Positions 1 to 10,900 of a stretch of 20,452 bases of DNA are shown in pieces. The position numbers and the translations under genes were made by a program. Numbering within the stretch: position 1 is the stretch's first letter; each line of letters starts with the position of its first letter. Under the pieces are notes generated by a model. That model saw nothing but the letters and a program-made list of their open reading frames with translations. It was not told the DNA's origin and ran no database searches. The DNA lies in NCBI GenBank assembly GCA_029858925.1, contig JAOUEB010000001.1, positions 1-20,452 on the forward strand, in the 5' to 3' direction. The DNA is from Nitrospira sp. (lineage in GTDB: Bacteria; Nitrospirota; Nitrospiria; Nitrospirales; Nitrospiraceae).

Positions 1-1
1 A

Positions 2-91
2 CCGTTGCGGCCGACGGCGGGGGATGTGGTGTATCACGTGCTCAATCGAGCCAACGCCCGCTGGGCGGGACAGGGTATCAGGGATTCCTGA
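2..91 (+). pseudogene. Remnant of a REP-associated tyrosine transposase (RAYT, Y1-type)
   Basis: The open frame entering from the left edge reads PLRPTAGDVVYHVLNRANAR and then runs through about eight unrelated residues to a TGA at 89-91. The core YHVLNRANAR matches the opening beta strand of TnpA_REP / RAYT proteins, which normally run to 150-250 residues and carry an HUH motif and a catalytic Tyr further on. Neither follows here, so the gene is broken a few residues after this motif. The true start lies left of the window. RAYTs are single-copy relatives of IS200/IS605 transposases that act on palindromic REP sequences; a short perfect palindrome overlaps the stop codon of this fragment. 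The family call rests on a short recalled motif. Confidence 0.6.
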
Positions 92-103
92 CACCATGTC
101 AGG
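87..103. repeat. Perfect 7-bp stem / 3-nt loop hairpin next to the RAYT remnant
   Basis: CCTGACA and TGTCAGG flank a 3-base CCA loop. The hairpin overlaps the stop codon of the transposase fragment. There is no T-run behind it, so it is not a typical intrinsic terminator. A REP-like palindrome left by the transposase lineage is plausible, but only genome-wide copy number could show it. Confidence 0.45.
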
Positions 104-138
104 GGAAAGAATTTGTAGCGTGTCTCGAACCTACCCAT

Positions 139-144
139 AGGAGG
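139..144 (+). promoter_or_regulatory. Strong Shine-Dalgarno of the tyrosinase gene
   Basis: A perfect AGGAGG lies 8 nt before the ATG at 153 and fixes that start. Confidence 0.85.
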
Positions 145-152
145 ACAACAAC

Positions 153-1124
153 ATGGCAACTACAAAGAGCGACAGGAAGAAAGCAGCGAAAGGGACGTAT
201 ACCACGCGCCGTGGTGGCTCGCATGATCACCAGCCGCATGCGCATAAGCCCAATCATCCCCCATATCACGATCCGGATTATCAGCAGAAGCCTGACCATG
301 GCCATGCGCCTCCGAACAACCCCCGTTACCCCGATCGCCGCATTTACGGAAGTTATGCGTCGAAGAACCCACCGCGTTATGTGCCACATCCTTTTGAGCA
401 CATGTGTTTCAAGCCGCGTCAAGAAGACTACAAACCGCCCGCTACCTGTGGCGACGACCAGGCCGATGTGTGTCTTCGAAAGGATCATCGCATGCTGACT
501 GCCGACGAGCAGAATCGCTTCCTCAATGCGTTCACCCAGATCAACGCGATGAACGCCCTAGGACCACTGGTGGATATTCACGGGAATGCGATTCATCAGA
601 TGCACGGGAACCCGCGCTTTCTACCTTGGCACAGGATCTACTTATTGCGAATGGAAGAATTGCTCATGACGGTCGATCCGACCGTGTGCATTCCCTATTG
701 GAAATCGAGCGAGGAACAGGCATTTCCTTCATGGCTGCTTGGTTTCACGCCGACCGTGAATCTGATGGGCGGACCTCACACTGTCACACGAAATATCGGC
801 ATGTTCGCCGTGCTGCCAAACGCCTCGGCCGTGGCGGCGGCGATGGCCAACGGCACCTTCAATACGTTCGCGCCGGCTCTCGAAGGGATTCACAACTCCG
901 GACATGTCTGGGTGGGTGGTTCCATGGGGAGCGTCCCGTTTGCCCCGTGCGACCCGGTATTCTGGATGCACCACTGCGAGATTGATCGCATCTGGGCCGA
1001 ATGGCAGGCCACCCATCCCGGACAGAATCCAACCCTGTCCGGCTCCAGCGCGACCATGGATCCGTGGACCGAGACGGAGATGGACACGCGAGACATCACT
1101 GCCTTGGGATACCAATATGTTTGA
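153..1124 (+). CDS. Tyrosinase-family binuclear copper protein
   Basis: A 323-residue protein with both copper sites of the tyrosinase/catechol oxidase family, which use O2 to oxidise phenols or catechols to quinones. CuA: H143 (or H148), H151 and H160, in the FLPWHR context, 9 residues between the last two as in bacterial tyrosinases. CuB: H247 and H251 (HNSGH), then DPVFWMHHCEID with H274 and D278. Asn248 directly follows the first CuB His, a feature linked to monophenolase activity in characterised bacterial tyrosinases. The first ~22 residues are basic, and residues 23-52 are a His/Pro/Asp-rich, probably disordered tract that could bind copper. There is no signal peptide, TAT motif or separate caddie gene nearby. 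It is convergent with the PIN toxin gene and upstream of the giant TcA gene. The substrate cannot be read from the sequence; a phenol oxidase or o-aminophenol oxidase role is equally open. Confidence 0.9.
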   Translation: MATTKSDRKKAAKGTYTTRRGGSHDHQPHAHKPNHPPYHDPDYQQKPDHGHAPPNNPRYPDRRIYGSYASKNPPRYVPHPFEHMCFKPRQEDYKPPATCGDDQADVCLRKDHRMLTADEQNRFLNAFTQINAMNALGPLVDIHGNAIHQMHGNPRFLPWHRIYLLRMEELLMTVDPTVCIPYWKSSEEQAFPSWLLGFTPTVNLMGGPHTVTRNIGMFAVLPNASAVAAAMANGTFNTFAPALEGIHNSGHVWVGGSMGSVPFAPCDPVFWMHHCEIDRIWAEWQATHPGQNPTLSGSSATMDPWTETEMDTRDITALGYQYV

Positions 1125-1129
1125 CCGGG

Positions 1130-1156
1130 AAGAAGGAGCGGAACGGTCTCCTTCTT
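1130..1156. terminator. Terminator-like hairpin between the convergent tyrosinase and PIN toxin genes
   Basis: AAGAAGGAG (1130-1138) pairs perfectly with CTCCTTCTT (1148-1156) across a 9-nt loop, starting 5 bases after the tyrosinase stop. The 3' arm is pyrimidine-rich but there is no clean T-run after it, so termination efficiency is uncertain. Its place between two convergent genes fits a shared terminator. Confidence 0.45.
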
Positions 1157-1167
1157 ATGGCAAGAGC

Positions 1168-1542
1168 CTATGTGAGCTTCAGGACCTGTGTTGGGACGGC
1201 GGCAAGGGACAGCAGTTGCTCATCATTGGTGAGTAACGTCGCGTTAAAGGCGAGCGCCGTTGCAACGATCAGGGCATACGGCAACTTGAGGCGATATCGC
1301 TTTCGCAAATCGATGGCATGAGCTTTTACCGTGTCATTCAATTCGACGATGGTGATGTCTTGCAGGAAAGCTTTGATGTGAGCTTCTTCAGACGGGGTGA
1401 GGTCAGGATATGCCAGCAACTCGAGCTCTGACATTACGGAGAGGCAGTAGCTGCCATCGGGGAGGGGCTGCGCCAAGCGTCCGCCGAGGAAATACAGCAC
1501 TGCGTTGGTGTCAAGAACGAAGCGCCCTGGCGTTACGTCCAT
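1168..1542 (-). CDS. PIN-domain (VapC-like) toxin, one acidic active-site residue apparently replaced
   Basis: A 124-residue protein with a PIN ribonuclease fold: FVLDTNAVLYFL at the N terminus (D11, N13), SVMSELELL (E39), then KLPYALIVATAL and TLLTNDEQL (D107). VapC toxins use three or four acidic residues to hold metal and cut tRNA or rRNA. The third acid normally sits in an LPDA context; here it reads LPYA (Tyr89, codon TAT, one base from GAT). The other acids are intact, so the enzyme may be weakened or dead, or another residue may serve. It overlaps the upstream antitoxin gene by 10 nt, the usual translational coupling of such pairs. Length and layout are normal for the family. Confidence 0.85.
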   Translation of the reverse strand: MDVTPGRFVLDTNAVLYFLGGRLAQPLPDGSYCLSVMSELELLAYPDLTPSEEAHIKAFLQDITIVELNDTVKAHAIDLRKRYRLKLPYALIVATALAFNATLLTNDEQLLSLAAVPTQVLKLT

Positions 1543-1745
1543 TCGTCGCGCAACTGCCGTTGATAGACCACGGGATCTTGGCTCAAGTGTATGACGCCGG
1601 CGTGTGTGCGAAGTTTGCTGCTCTCAGTCCCATGGAGCTGATTCAACACGACCCGTTCAATCTCAAGCCATTCGTGATAGGGGATGACGACGCTCACGGG
1701 TTGGCCCTGGTCATCCATCACCACCTGTTTATGAATCGGAGACAT
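1533..1745 (-). CDS. Antitoxin partner of the PIN toxin (Phd/RelB-like)
   Basis: A 70-residue protein starting MSPIHKQVVMDDQGQPVSVV, then IPYHEWLEI and a C-terminal DPVVYQRQLRDEW. The N-terminal part resembles the Phd/YefM-type DNA-binding fold (KQ.VVD..G.PV.V..PY.EW), and the C-terminal YQRQLRDEW resembles the toxin-binding tail often seen in antitoxins paired with PIN proteins. I chose the ATG at 1745 because AAGGAG lies 6 nt before it; an in-frame ATG 24 nt further out has no ribosome site. Its stop overlaps the toxin start by 10 nt (ATGGACGTAA). The pair is probably autoregulated from upstream of 1745, where it diverges from the TcA gene. The family label is inferred from motif resemblance. 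Confidence 0.75.
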   Translation of the reverse strand: MSPIHKQVVMDDQGQPVSVVIPYHEWLEIERVVLNQLHGTESSKLRTHAGVIHLSQDPVVYQRQLRDEWT

Positions 1746-1817
1746 CGATGACTCCTTGGATGCCGGCACGGTTATATGAGTCTATGCGAGGAACGCCGTG
1801 TGAGGCAAGGCAAAACT

Positions 1818-1823
1818 GAGGAG
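1818..1823 (+). promoter_or_regulatory. Shine-Dalgarno of a short leader ORF
   Basis: GAGGAG lies 6 nt before the ATG at 1830; it is a better ribosome site than that of the giant gene downstream. Confidence 0.4.
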
Positions 1824-1829
1824 AGCACA

Positions 1830-1910
1830 ATGGACCACCAACAGTCCGCAAGGCGCGATAGGCAGCGGGACCACGATAATGTGTCCAGGCTGAGCAGCTG
1901 GTTTGTCTGA
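1830..1910 (+). CDS. Possible 26-residue leader peptide upstream of the TcA gene
   Basis: ATG at 1830 opens a 26-codon frame (starts MDHQQSARRDRQRD, ends SSWFV) ending in TGA at 1908-1910, 45 nt before the TcA start. It has a strong, well-spaced GAGGAG. The product is very hydrophilic and rich in Arg, Asp and Gln, and matches nothing I know. It could be a regulatory leader whose translation affects the next gene, the first short product of the TcA transcript, or chance. No hairpin pair for attenuation is obvious. Confidence 0.3.
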   Translation: MDHQQSARRDRQRDHDNVSRLSSWFV

Positions 1911-1955
1911 GCCGATCAACTACGCAACCATAAATACGTAACGGAGACAATACCA

Positions 1956-4900
1956 ATGGCTACATCGCCGAAGCATCCATCGAAGACCAAACCTGCCGCA
2001 TCCAAGAAGCCAGCCATCCGCGGCAAAACAGCCACGGCCAAGTCTAGCAAAGATATATCGGTCGATGCGGGCGAGACCTATGTTGTCTTCGGAGCCGTGA
2101 CGAATGCGGATGCCACACCGGCAGCGGACTTGACTGTCATTGCTTATGATAAGGACGAGTCCCGAGAAGACAGGCTGGGCCAAGCTACTACAGATGCGAC
2201 GGGCGGTTACAAGATTCCGTACCGCGAAGCCGATTTTCGCAGGAGTCCTAAAGAGCGGGGCGGCGCCGATGTGATCGTGCGGATCTATAACGAGAAGAAC
2301 GAGATGCTGTTCGCCAGCAAGAAGAAGAACGATGCGCCTGCAAAATACGAACTGAATGTCCATCTGCCCATCCAGCAGTATGTGGTGCGGGGGACAGTTA
2401 CAGATGCGAACGGTAGACCCCTGCCCAATATGGCTGTGCGCGCTTTCGATCGAGATTTGCGGGTGCCGCAGTTGCTCGGCACCGACGAAACCGGCCCGAA
2501 CGGCGACTATCGTATTGAGTATCGTGCTGATACCTTTCAGCTTGGCGATCTGCCGTCACGCCGAGCCCCCTGGCTCATTGTCGAAGTGCGTGAAAGCGCT
2601 GAGGGGATAATACTGGCTAAGCAGGAAGTTCAGAGAGCAGACCGCGATCAACTCGTCACTTTTACCCTGTTCAATGTGGGCGGAATTTCTGAATGGCAGC
2701 GAATCAGCGAAGCCGTTGCGCCGCTGCTCAAAGGGCAAGGCGCAACTCGCATTGAGGTGTGGACTCATGTCGATTCATCCACGGTGAATCGCGATCTGGC
2801 TTCCTGGGAACTGACGCCGGAAGACGTGGATTTTATCGTCCAGGATGCCGACTTGGACCGCATGGCGGTAGAAGTCTGGGTGGCTTCCAGCCGAATGGTT
2901 CGAGAGGCCGAACGCCGAATGGCCGATGAATATTCCGCCCAGCAGGGCTTGGTGCGAGAAGGCGGGTGGCCGTTCTTCTATGCAATCGCACGGCAGAGGC
3001 AGGTGAAGGATCTGGACGCGGTGTTGCAGGAGCCGGCAGAGCGTCTGCGCCAGGCTGTGAGAGCCGCAGTGTCAGCCCATCAGGTTCCGCCGCTGAATGA
3101 AAAACAGGTGGAGCTGTTACTCGATGTTTTAAAATTGCTACAGGGTTTGCAGCAGCTTGACCCTGAGCGAAGCAGCGATAGTGATTTTGCGAAGTTGCTG
3201 GGCAACCTCGCCACGCCACTGCCCAAGGTCGTCGCCTTGGATGCGTTGGCTGTCGTTCAGGAAAAAGGCCTGTACGACACGGTTGCATTGCTCGAGCTGG
3301 CGGAGCGTTACCCGGATGCAGATGCGCCGATCAAAGCCTTTGTGCGTGGCGTGCGGGTGCATCAGTTGACCTCCGGTCATGAGGGACTGTCGCGCGTCTT
3401 GAATGCGCGTCTGGAGAGCGCATCGGATTCGATTGCGCCGTTGGCGAGATTACAAACCACCGAGTGGATCGGTATGGCAGATGAAGCAGACATCAGTGCT
3501 GGTCTTGCCCTGCGGACGCAAGCGCAAGTGGAAAGACAGCATCCATTGACGGCAGTGGAATCGAAAATTCATGCCGGTATATTTAGTTTGCCGGGAGTGT
3601 CAGTCAACGAAGTGGCGGCCTTGATCAAACATCAGCCCGCCATGATCGAGAATATCTTGCTCGGCAAGACGCCGGTCAAGGAAACAGAGCCCCAAATGCA
3701 TAAAGCACTCCGCAATACGGGCCGATTTATGCGGACTGGTATCAGCATGGAACTGGCCGCTGATTTGATGAACGCCGGTATTGAAACCCCGGGGAAGGCA
3801 ATACGGTATGGGCGGGGATATATCTATGAACAGTATCGTGAACGTCTGCCCGAGGAAGATGTGCGCGAAGTCGTTGATAGTTTCTTCGATGTTACGGAGA
3901 AAACGATCAATGGCGGGAAAGGTGTCCTGCTGGAAGTGGAAAGTAATCGACACTACCCCAGTTGGATGATGGAGGAATACAAGGTTCCGCTCCCGGAGCT
4001 GGTGCGGGAAAACGCGCCGACACTGGCGGCTTTATTCGGCGACCTGGACGAATGTCTATGTCGGCCATGCGACTCCATGTTGGGTCAGCCCGCGTACCTG
4101 GTTGATTTGCTCAATCTACTGGCAAAGTCTAGAGGCCAGGGGGGCAGTGCTTTGGATGTGTTGAGAACGAGGCGCCCCGATATCTTCAAGCTCGAGCTCA
4201 GCTGCACAAACGCAGAAGCGCTGGTTCAGCACATCGACATCGTGCTGGAGATTCTGGAGAAGGCTGCGGCGCCGGAGGCGATCTCCACTGACTCTGCCGA
4301 AGTCATCGCGCAAATCGCGTACCCGAAACTGCGCCGGGCTGTCTACCCCTGGCATCTGCCGTTTGACCGTGGTTACGCCGAGGTCAGTGCGTATCTGGCC
4401 AAACTGGGCGTCTCGCGTGAGAAATTACTAGGGCTGCGACGGGGCACCGTGCCCGCCCATCTGGCGGCGGAGACGCTCCATGTATCGATCGATCAGGCCG
4501 GCGACCCGCATGCGGATTCACAATGGGAATTACTTACTCAGCAACGTCTTGGCGCCAGGCTATGGGCAGCCTACGGGTTCAACATAGACAACGACATCAG
4601 AATCGTCGATCCCGCCTCCGGGGAGCTGCTTTCCAATCTGACCGTCGAGGACGTGTTGACCAGGGCATCCATTCTCATCGATCGCACCGGGCTGTCGCTC
4701 GAAGAACTGGAGCAGTCGCTAAAGACGAATTTTGTAGCGGCTGTTGATCGTGGCATTGAGTTGAGCAACCGCGACCAATGCAAAACCAGCGCAATGCGCC
4801 TCCCGGCTGAAGGCCCTGTACTGGAGGGGATTTTGGATCGCCTGCATCGCTTTACGCGCTTGAGGGCACAGTTGCCGAGATGGTCAATCAAAGATCTCGG

Positions 4901-7900
4901 TCATGCCATTGTGGTGTGCGAAGGACTCGAAAGTGCGGCAACGACTGATCAACAGAGAGCTGACCTTCTCGTCAAATTGACGAGCATCAAGCGTCTGCAC
5001 GACGACCATGGCTTGTCGCTCGATGTGCTGCTTGAACGACCGATGTCGGAAACCCGCTTGCGCGAGGCCTTGGGGCTGTCGCTCTTGCAATTCACCTTCC
5101 TGAAAGAAATCACAGGGTATACGCTGACCTCACAGGCCGTTGACTGGCATGCATTGGAAGGTGTTTGTAATACCGCCCAACGCCTGAGCGAGATCGGACT
5201 AACGGCGGACCAGGCTGCGCACGCTCTGCTGACGAGAGGGAGATGGCGAGCGGTGGCCGGAGAGCTGCCGCCATCGATCAAGTCTGATAAGCAGATTGAA
5301 GAGCTGCTTGGATTGGTGCAGCAACGACTGCGCGTTGTGGTTGCCATTCGGCCGGACGTTGGCCTGGAAGTACAGGCTGCCGATGCGTTGAATGATATCT
5401 ATGACGACGCGACTGCCGGTAAGTTAGTGGCGAGTATTCGCGATGCCTCTGGCCCGACAGGAACGGCACCGAGTGCTGCACTATTAGCCGAGTTGGTGGA
5501 AGCACTATCTGGTGCTACAGATCATCGCTTGGGCGACTGGTTGCCACTCATGAATGCCCAACAAGCGACTGCATTATTCAGCGTTACCGCGACAAACAAC
5601 TTCGGCTCCGTCGGGCGCTTCACCAACCTTCTGACGGCAATCGCATCCAGACGGCGCGAACGAGCATTGATGGCCGTTCTTGTCGAGCAATGCGGCCTGG
5701 CGGAAACGGAAGTGGCCTCTCTTCTAGGGGAGCGGTTGCTGCTCGATCCTGCGCAAGAGCAACCTCTCTGCGCGTATGAGGCATTTCTCGACAGGAGTTT
5801 TTGGGCCGATGTTTCATTGACTCATCCGGTCCCGCCGAGTGTGACTGCCACAGCGATGCCACGGCTGCACGCATGGATGGATCGCCTGTATCGTCTGATA
5901 ACCCTCAGTGCCGCAGTAGGTGTGGATAACGAGTTGATGCAGATTGCAGACCGCGTTGCCGTAGGATCGAACACGGGAATCAACTGGCGTGACATGTTGG
6001 GTGTCGCGCCAGCAGCGAGTACCACTGCATGGCAGAACCCCCAGTGGCAAACATTGCTCGATCTGCTCTGGTTGCAACAGCCTGATCAACTCTCGCGGCC
6101 AGCCCTCGGTGAATTGTTCAATCGGTCGGCCACCCCCGGCGCACAGATTAGTGCGGACACCCTGCGGCCGCTGACCGCGCGGGTGGACATTGCGGAACCC
6201 CCCACAGTAAACCTCATCGCACAAGCACTTTCGGTGTCGCCCAACACGATCTCCATACTCGATCTACATGATCCTGGAAAATTGCGTCTCGCGTTCCAAT
6301 GGCTGTTGTTGGCTAGGCATTTGGGTGCCGACTCAACACAGATTGCCAGGCTGATCAATCTGGCCGACAACGAAGGTGCGGCTGGCGCAGCAAAAGCGTT
6401 GCTCGAAGCGAAGCTCTCGAGAGAGGCCTTGAAGGCGTCACTGCAGAAAATCGGCAACGCATTGCGCAGGCAACGTCGCGACGCGCTGGTGGCGTTTCAT
6501 ACAGCACAGGTCGTCGGCCGCAATAATTCGGATAAGTGGCGCGACGCCAAAGCGTTGTACGAGCATTTCCTGATCGACCATCAGATGGAGCCGTGCTTTG
6601 AGACTACACGGATTATAGAAGCCATCACCGCCGTGCAGTTGTTCGCGCAGCGCATCCTGTTCGGCATCGAGCCTGAGATCACTGCCGAACCGGAACTTAA
6701 GCAGCGCTGGACATGGATGCGCAACTACCGCGTTTGGGAAGCCAATCGCAAAGTCTTTCTGTTCCCTGAAAACTGGCTATTTCCGGAGCTGCGTGACGAC
6801 AAATCTTCAAGTTTCAAACAACTCGAGTCGGCCCTGGGACAAGGCGAGTTGACGCAAGATCTCGCCAATCAGGCGTTTGGCCAATTCCTGGATGACGTCG
6901 CGACTGTTGGACAAACCCAGGTATTGGGCATGTTCGAGAATGTGATACGGGCGCCCTCTTGGCCGCATAAACAAATCCGACGCGATCTCTATGTCGTGGG
7001 ACGTACCATCAATCCGCCATATTACTATTACTGGAGAAAGTGTTTCGACTTTGGCGGCGTGGAGATGGAGTGGTCACCTTGGCAGCGGGTTGAGCTTGAA
7101 ATACAGGGAGATCACGTACTTCCTGTTCTGTTGAGTGGCGAGTTGTATTTGGTCTGGCCCATATTTAGACGTGGGGAAGTGGCCAACGGTGCAGTCCCTT
7201 CTTGGGAAATCCGCATGGCCTGGTCACGCTTTAACGGCAAATCATGGCTGCGGCAGGACACGAGTCGGGAATTACAGAGAGTTGATGCCACACCCTTTCG
7301 CGATGAACGATCCGGATTTTCATTCCGTTGCGAGGTCGATCACACCGTGGGTGAAGCGACCTTCACCGCGTACATGGCCGCGCAGCCCATTGCGAGCACG
7401 TTCACGCCACCAGCGACGGGTGCGCCGAACATCCTGAGTAATATTAAATCTCTGGGGAAGGACCAGTGGTGGAATATTCTCTTCAATCAACTGCATGATT
7501 TTCCAACGGCGAGTCTCCAAGTTAGTTGGAGAGCTTGGATCAAGTTGAAGAATGCCGATGGGGAAATGGCTTGGATCGAACTACTGCCCGGCCCCAACTG
7601 CCGTATCCAATTACGCCGGATAGAAGACGGATGGAAAAGTGAAATGGCTAAAATGTGGGGCGCTTCATCGATTCCCTCGATGCATTGGACGTTAGATGTG
7701 GTGGCGAACGGTATTCGCTTGCCTGCACCGCAGGCCCAGGAAACGCCGGAGATTCAACCGCCGAATGAGCATCAATATTGGCTGTGTTTTGCGATTGACG
7801 CAACGACATTCGATGCGAAGGCCCTGGGATTTGAAGGGCTCGATAAACCTCACACGTTTGAATCCAGACTGAAGTTTGTGCTGGGAAGATCTAATGAGCA

Positions 7901-10900
7901 CCGTTGGGAAACTGTTTCTCAGCCCACACAATTAAAAGTGGTCCAAGGTTGCCGTCCCTGGATGAACGGCTATGCCGAGGATGAAGTCTTGGGTCTAGCG
8001 GATTCAGGAGTGGTTCTCGCTGACTCCACCATTGGTCGGCAAGTCACCGTGTTTCCAACAAGCGGGCGTGCCCCGTTTGTCCTTCTTGGATCGGCTTCGT
8101 ATCGATCACATGGCGAAGTGCCGGCGCTGTTGCATTTTTCGGAAGGCCGGGCGCGGTCCTACGTTGACTTGGACGTAGATGGAAGACCACGTATGACGGC
8201 GTTTTGCCTCTATGCGGATGGCTTCAGCGGGGCGCTTGTTAACAGGGAGGCATGGATCAGCGGAGCTTCGTTGGCGGAGGCAGAGTTTCAAAACGGTGAT
8301 TTTGATGCCTCGTTGTTGCCGGTTCCAGGTGGCGCCGTTCAACCGGATAACCGAAGGCAGGCGCAACCGGGAGGAATGTGGTTCGACCGACGCTTCCCCT
8401 ATGCCTCTTACAACTGGGAGATTTTCCTTCACGCTCCGTTGCTGATCGCCGATCAATTGTCCAAACAGCACAAATTTGAAGACGCGGAGGGTTGGCTGCG
8501 CTTTGTGTTTGACCCTACCAGCAGTGATGCAGACACTAATGCCAGACGGTTCGTGAAGTTTCGCGTATTCAAAGAGCTAAGCCTGAGCCGGCAAGTGGTT
8601 GACGACCTGACCGCTCTAGCGCAAGTCGCAGGAGGCTTCGCAAGCGATGCCGACGTTGATTCAGTGCGCAGGTTGATCGACTGTTGGCGCGATACGCCGT
8701 TCCGCCCCTTCGTGATTGCGCGTCGCCGGCACATCGCGTTCTTGTGGCGGACGTTGTTTGCTTATCTGGACAATCTGATTGCCTGGGCCGACAGCCTGTA
8801 CCGGCGCGATACTCGTGAATCCATCAACGAGGCGACTATGCTGTACGTGCTGGCTGAGCGGATTCTTGGTCGTCGCCCGCAAGTGCACCAGGATCAATCG
8901 AACCGCCCGGCGTTGACCTATGATGAAAACATCACCACCTGGGATGAATTTGCCAATTTCTGGATCGACGTTGGGGCACAAGGAGCTAGCAATCTGAAGA
9001 CAGCCTGGCGATTAAAAGACACGATAAACCAGCCAAACCCTGACGGAATGCTGTACTTTTGCATGCCGTTCAACGACAAGATTTTGTCATACTGGAATAC
9101 AGTGGATGCCCGGCTCAGCAATATACGGACCTGCCGTAATATCGAGGGTATTCAGCGCAACCTGCCCTTGATGGATGCACCGATAGACCCGGAGTTGCTG
9201 ATACGCGCCGCTGCTGCCGGGTTGGATTTGGGCGAGGTAATTGCCGGGCTATATGCGCCGCCGCCTCATTATCGATACAGCATCCTGTCCTCCCGTGCGA
9301 TGGAGCTGGCCAATGAGTGCAAGTCATTGGGCGCGGCGATGCTGTCCGCCATTGAAAAGCGAGACGCGGAGTACCTGGCGCAATTGCGTTCGTCCAATGA
9401 AATTAGTTTGCTCAAACTGGTGCGGGATGTACGCATGCTGCAAATTGACGAAGCAGATCGCAATATCGAGGCGCTTCGTGCTAGCAGAAGGACGATCACT
9501 GCGCGATATGCGCAGTATCAACGGCTGCTCGGTAAGAAAGAAATTAAAACGGTAAAGGAAAATGAGAGTGCCGGCGAAGATGCCATGCTGGGAACCGTTG
9601 ACTCGGGGTTGGCAAGTAATCGATCGAATTGGGGACTGATTAAGGAGGAGAATGAGCAATATGTCGGCATCGAAGGGGCAAATACTTGGTCTGTGGCTTC
9701 AAGCATCTCAAAGATAATTGGGAGCGGGTTTAATATAGCTGCTACGGTTGTTATCCCTAATCCAGTGGCCAAAGCTGCTGGAGCTCATGAGGTATTGAAT
9801 GCGTTAGGTTTGGCCTCTTCGACGATTGGTGATGCCTTTTCGGCAGTTTCGCAAGGTTGGCGGGCTTATGCCGACCAACAGGGGATGATGGCCGGTCATC
9901 TTCGCCGGCGCGATGAATGGGCCTTCCAAAGCAACCAGACGCTGAAGGAGCTGCAGCAGATTGATAAACAAATACTCGCCAATCAGATCCGCATCGATAT
10001 CACCAAAAAAGAATTAGACAACCACCTTGAGCAGATTGAGCAAGCCAAAGCCGTCGATGAGGTGATGCGCAGCAAGTTCTCGAATGTCCAGCTATATGAG
10101 TGGATGAAGACCGAATTGTCACGGCTTTATTTCAATGCCTATCGCATGGCGGTGGACATGGCGCGTCGTGCCGAGCGTGCGGCCTCGCGTGAATTGGGTG
10201 TGAAGTCGTTGAATATGGTGCGTAACGACCATTGGGATTCGCTACGCGACGGGCTGCTGGCTGGGGAACGATTGCATCAGGACCTTAAGCGATTGGAAAT
10301 TGCCTACCTCGACCAGAACCGGCGCGAATATGAGCTGACCAAACACATTTCCCTGCGGCGGCTCAACCCGGAAGCGTTGGTCAATTTGCGCGTCAAGGAT
10401 AGCGAGGGTCATTGTCGCTGCGAGTTCGATATCCCTGAATGGTTGCTTGATCTTGATACGCCAGGCCATTATCTGCGCCGCATCAAATCTGTTAGCGTGA
10501 GCATTCCAAGCGTGACCGGGCCTTATACCAGCGTCAACTGCAAACTCACTTTGCTTAAGAGCGCGGTGCGTCATGAGAGTAGTCTCAAGGACAACAACCG
10601 ATATCTTCGCCTCGATTCAGGCGACGATGACCGGTTTATTGACTATTTCGGTGCGACGGAAGCCATCGTCACCAGTACGGGTACCGCAGATAGCGGCATG
10701 TTCGAGACACAACTACGCGATGAGCGGTTTCTTCCGTTTGAGGGCGCCGGGATAATCAGCACGTGGAGGCTTGAGTTGCCGGCTGAATATCCACAGTTTG
10801 ATTATTCGACAATCTCGGACGTAATCTTGACCATCCGGTATACGGCGCGTGAAGGCGGTGACGCACTGCGATCTTCAGCGACAGCTTCGATTGCAGAGCT

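Noticed and set aside
9642..9717. A perfect AAGGAGG with an ATG 3 nt downstream inside the TcA gene (short 21-codon ORF)
   Set aside because: The ATG is out of frame and the site is explained by Lys-Glu-Glu codons of TcA; the short product looks random.
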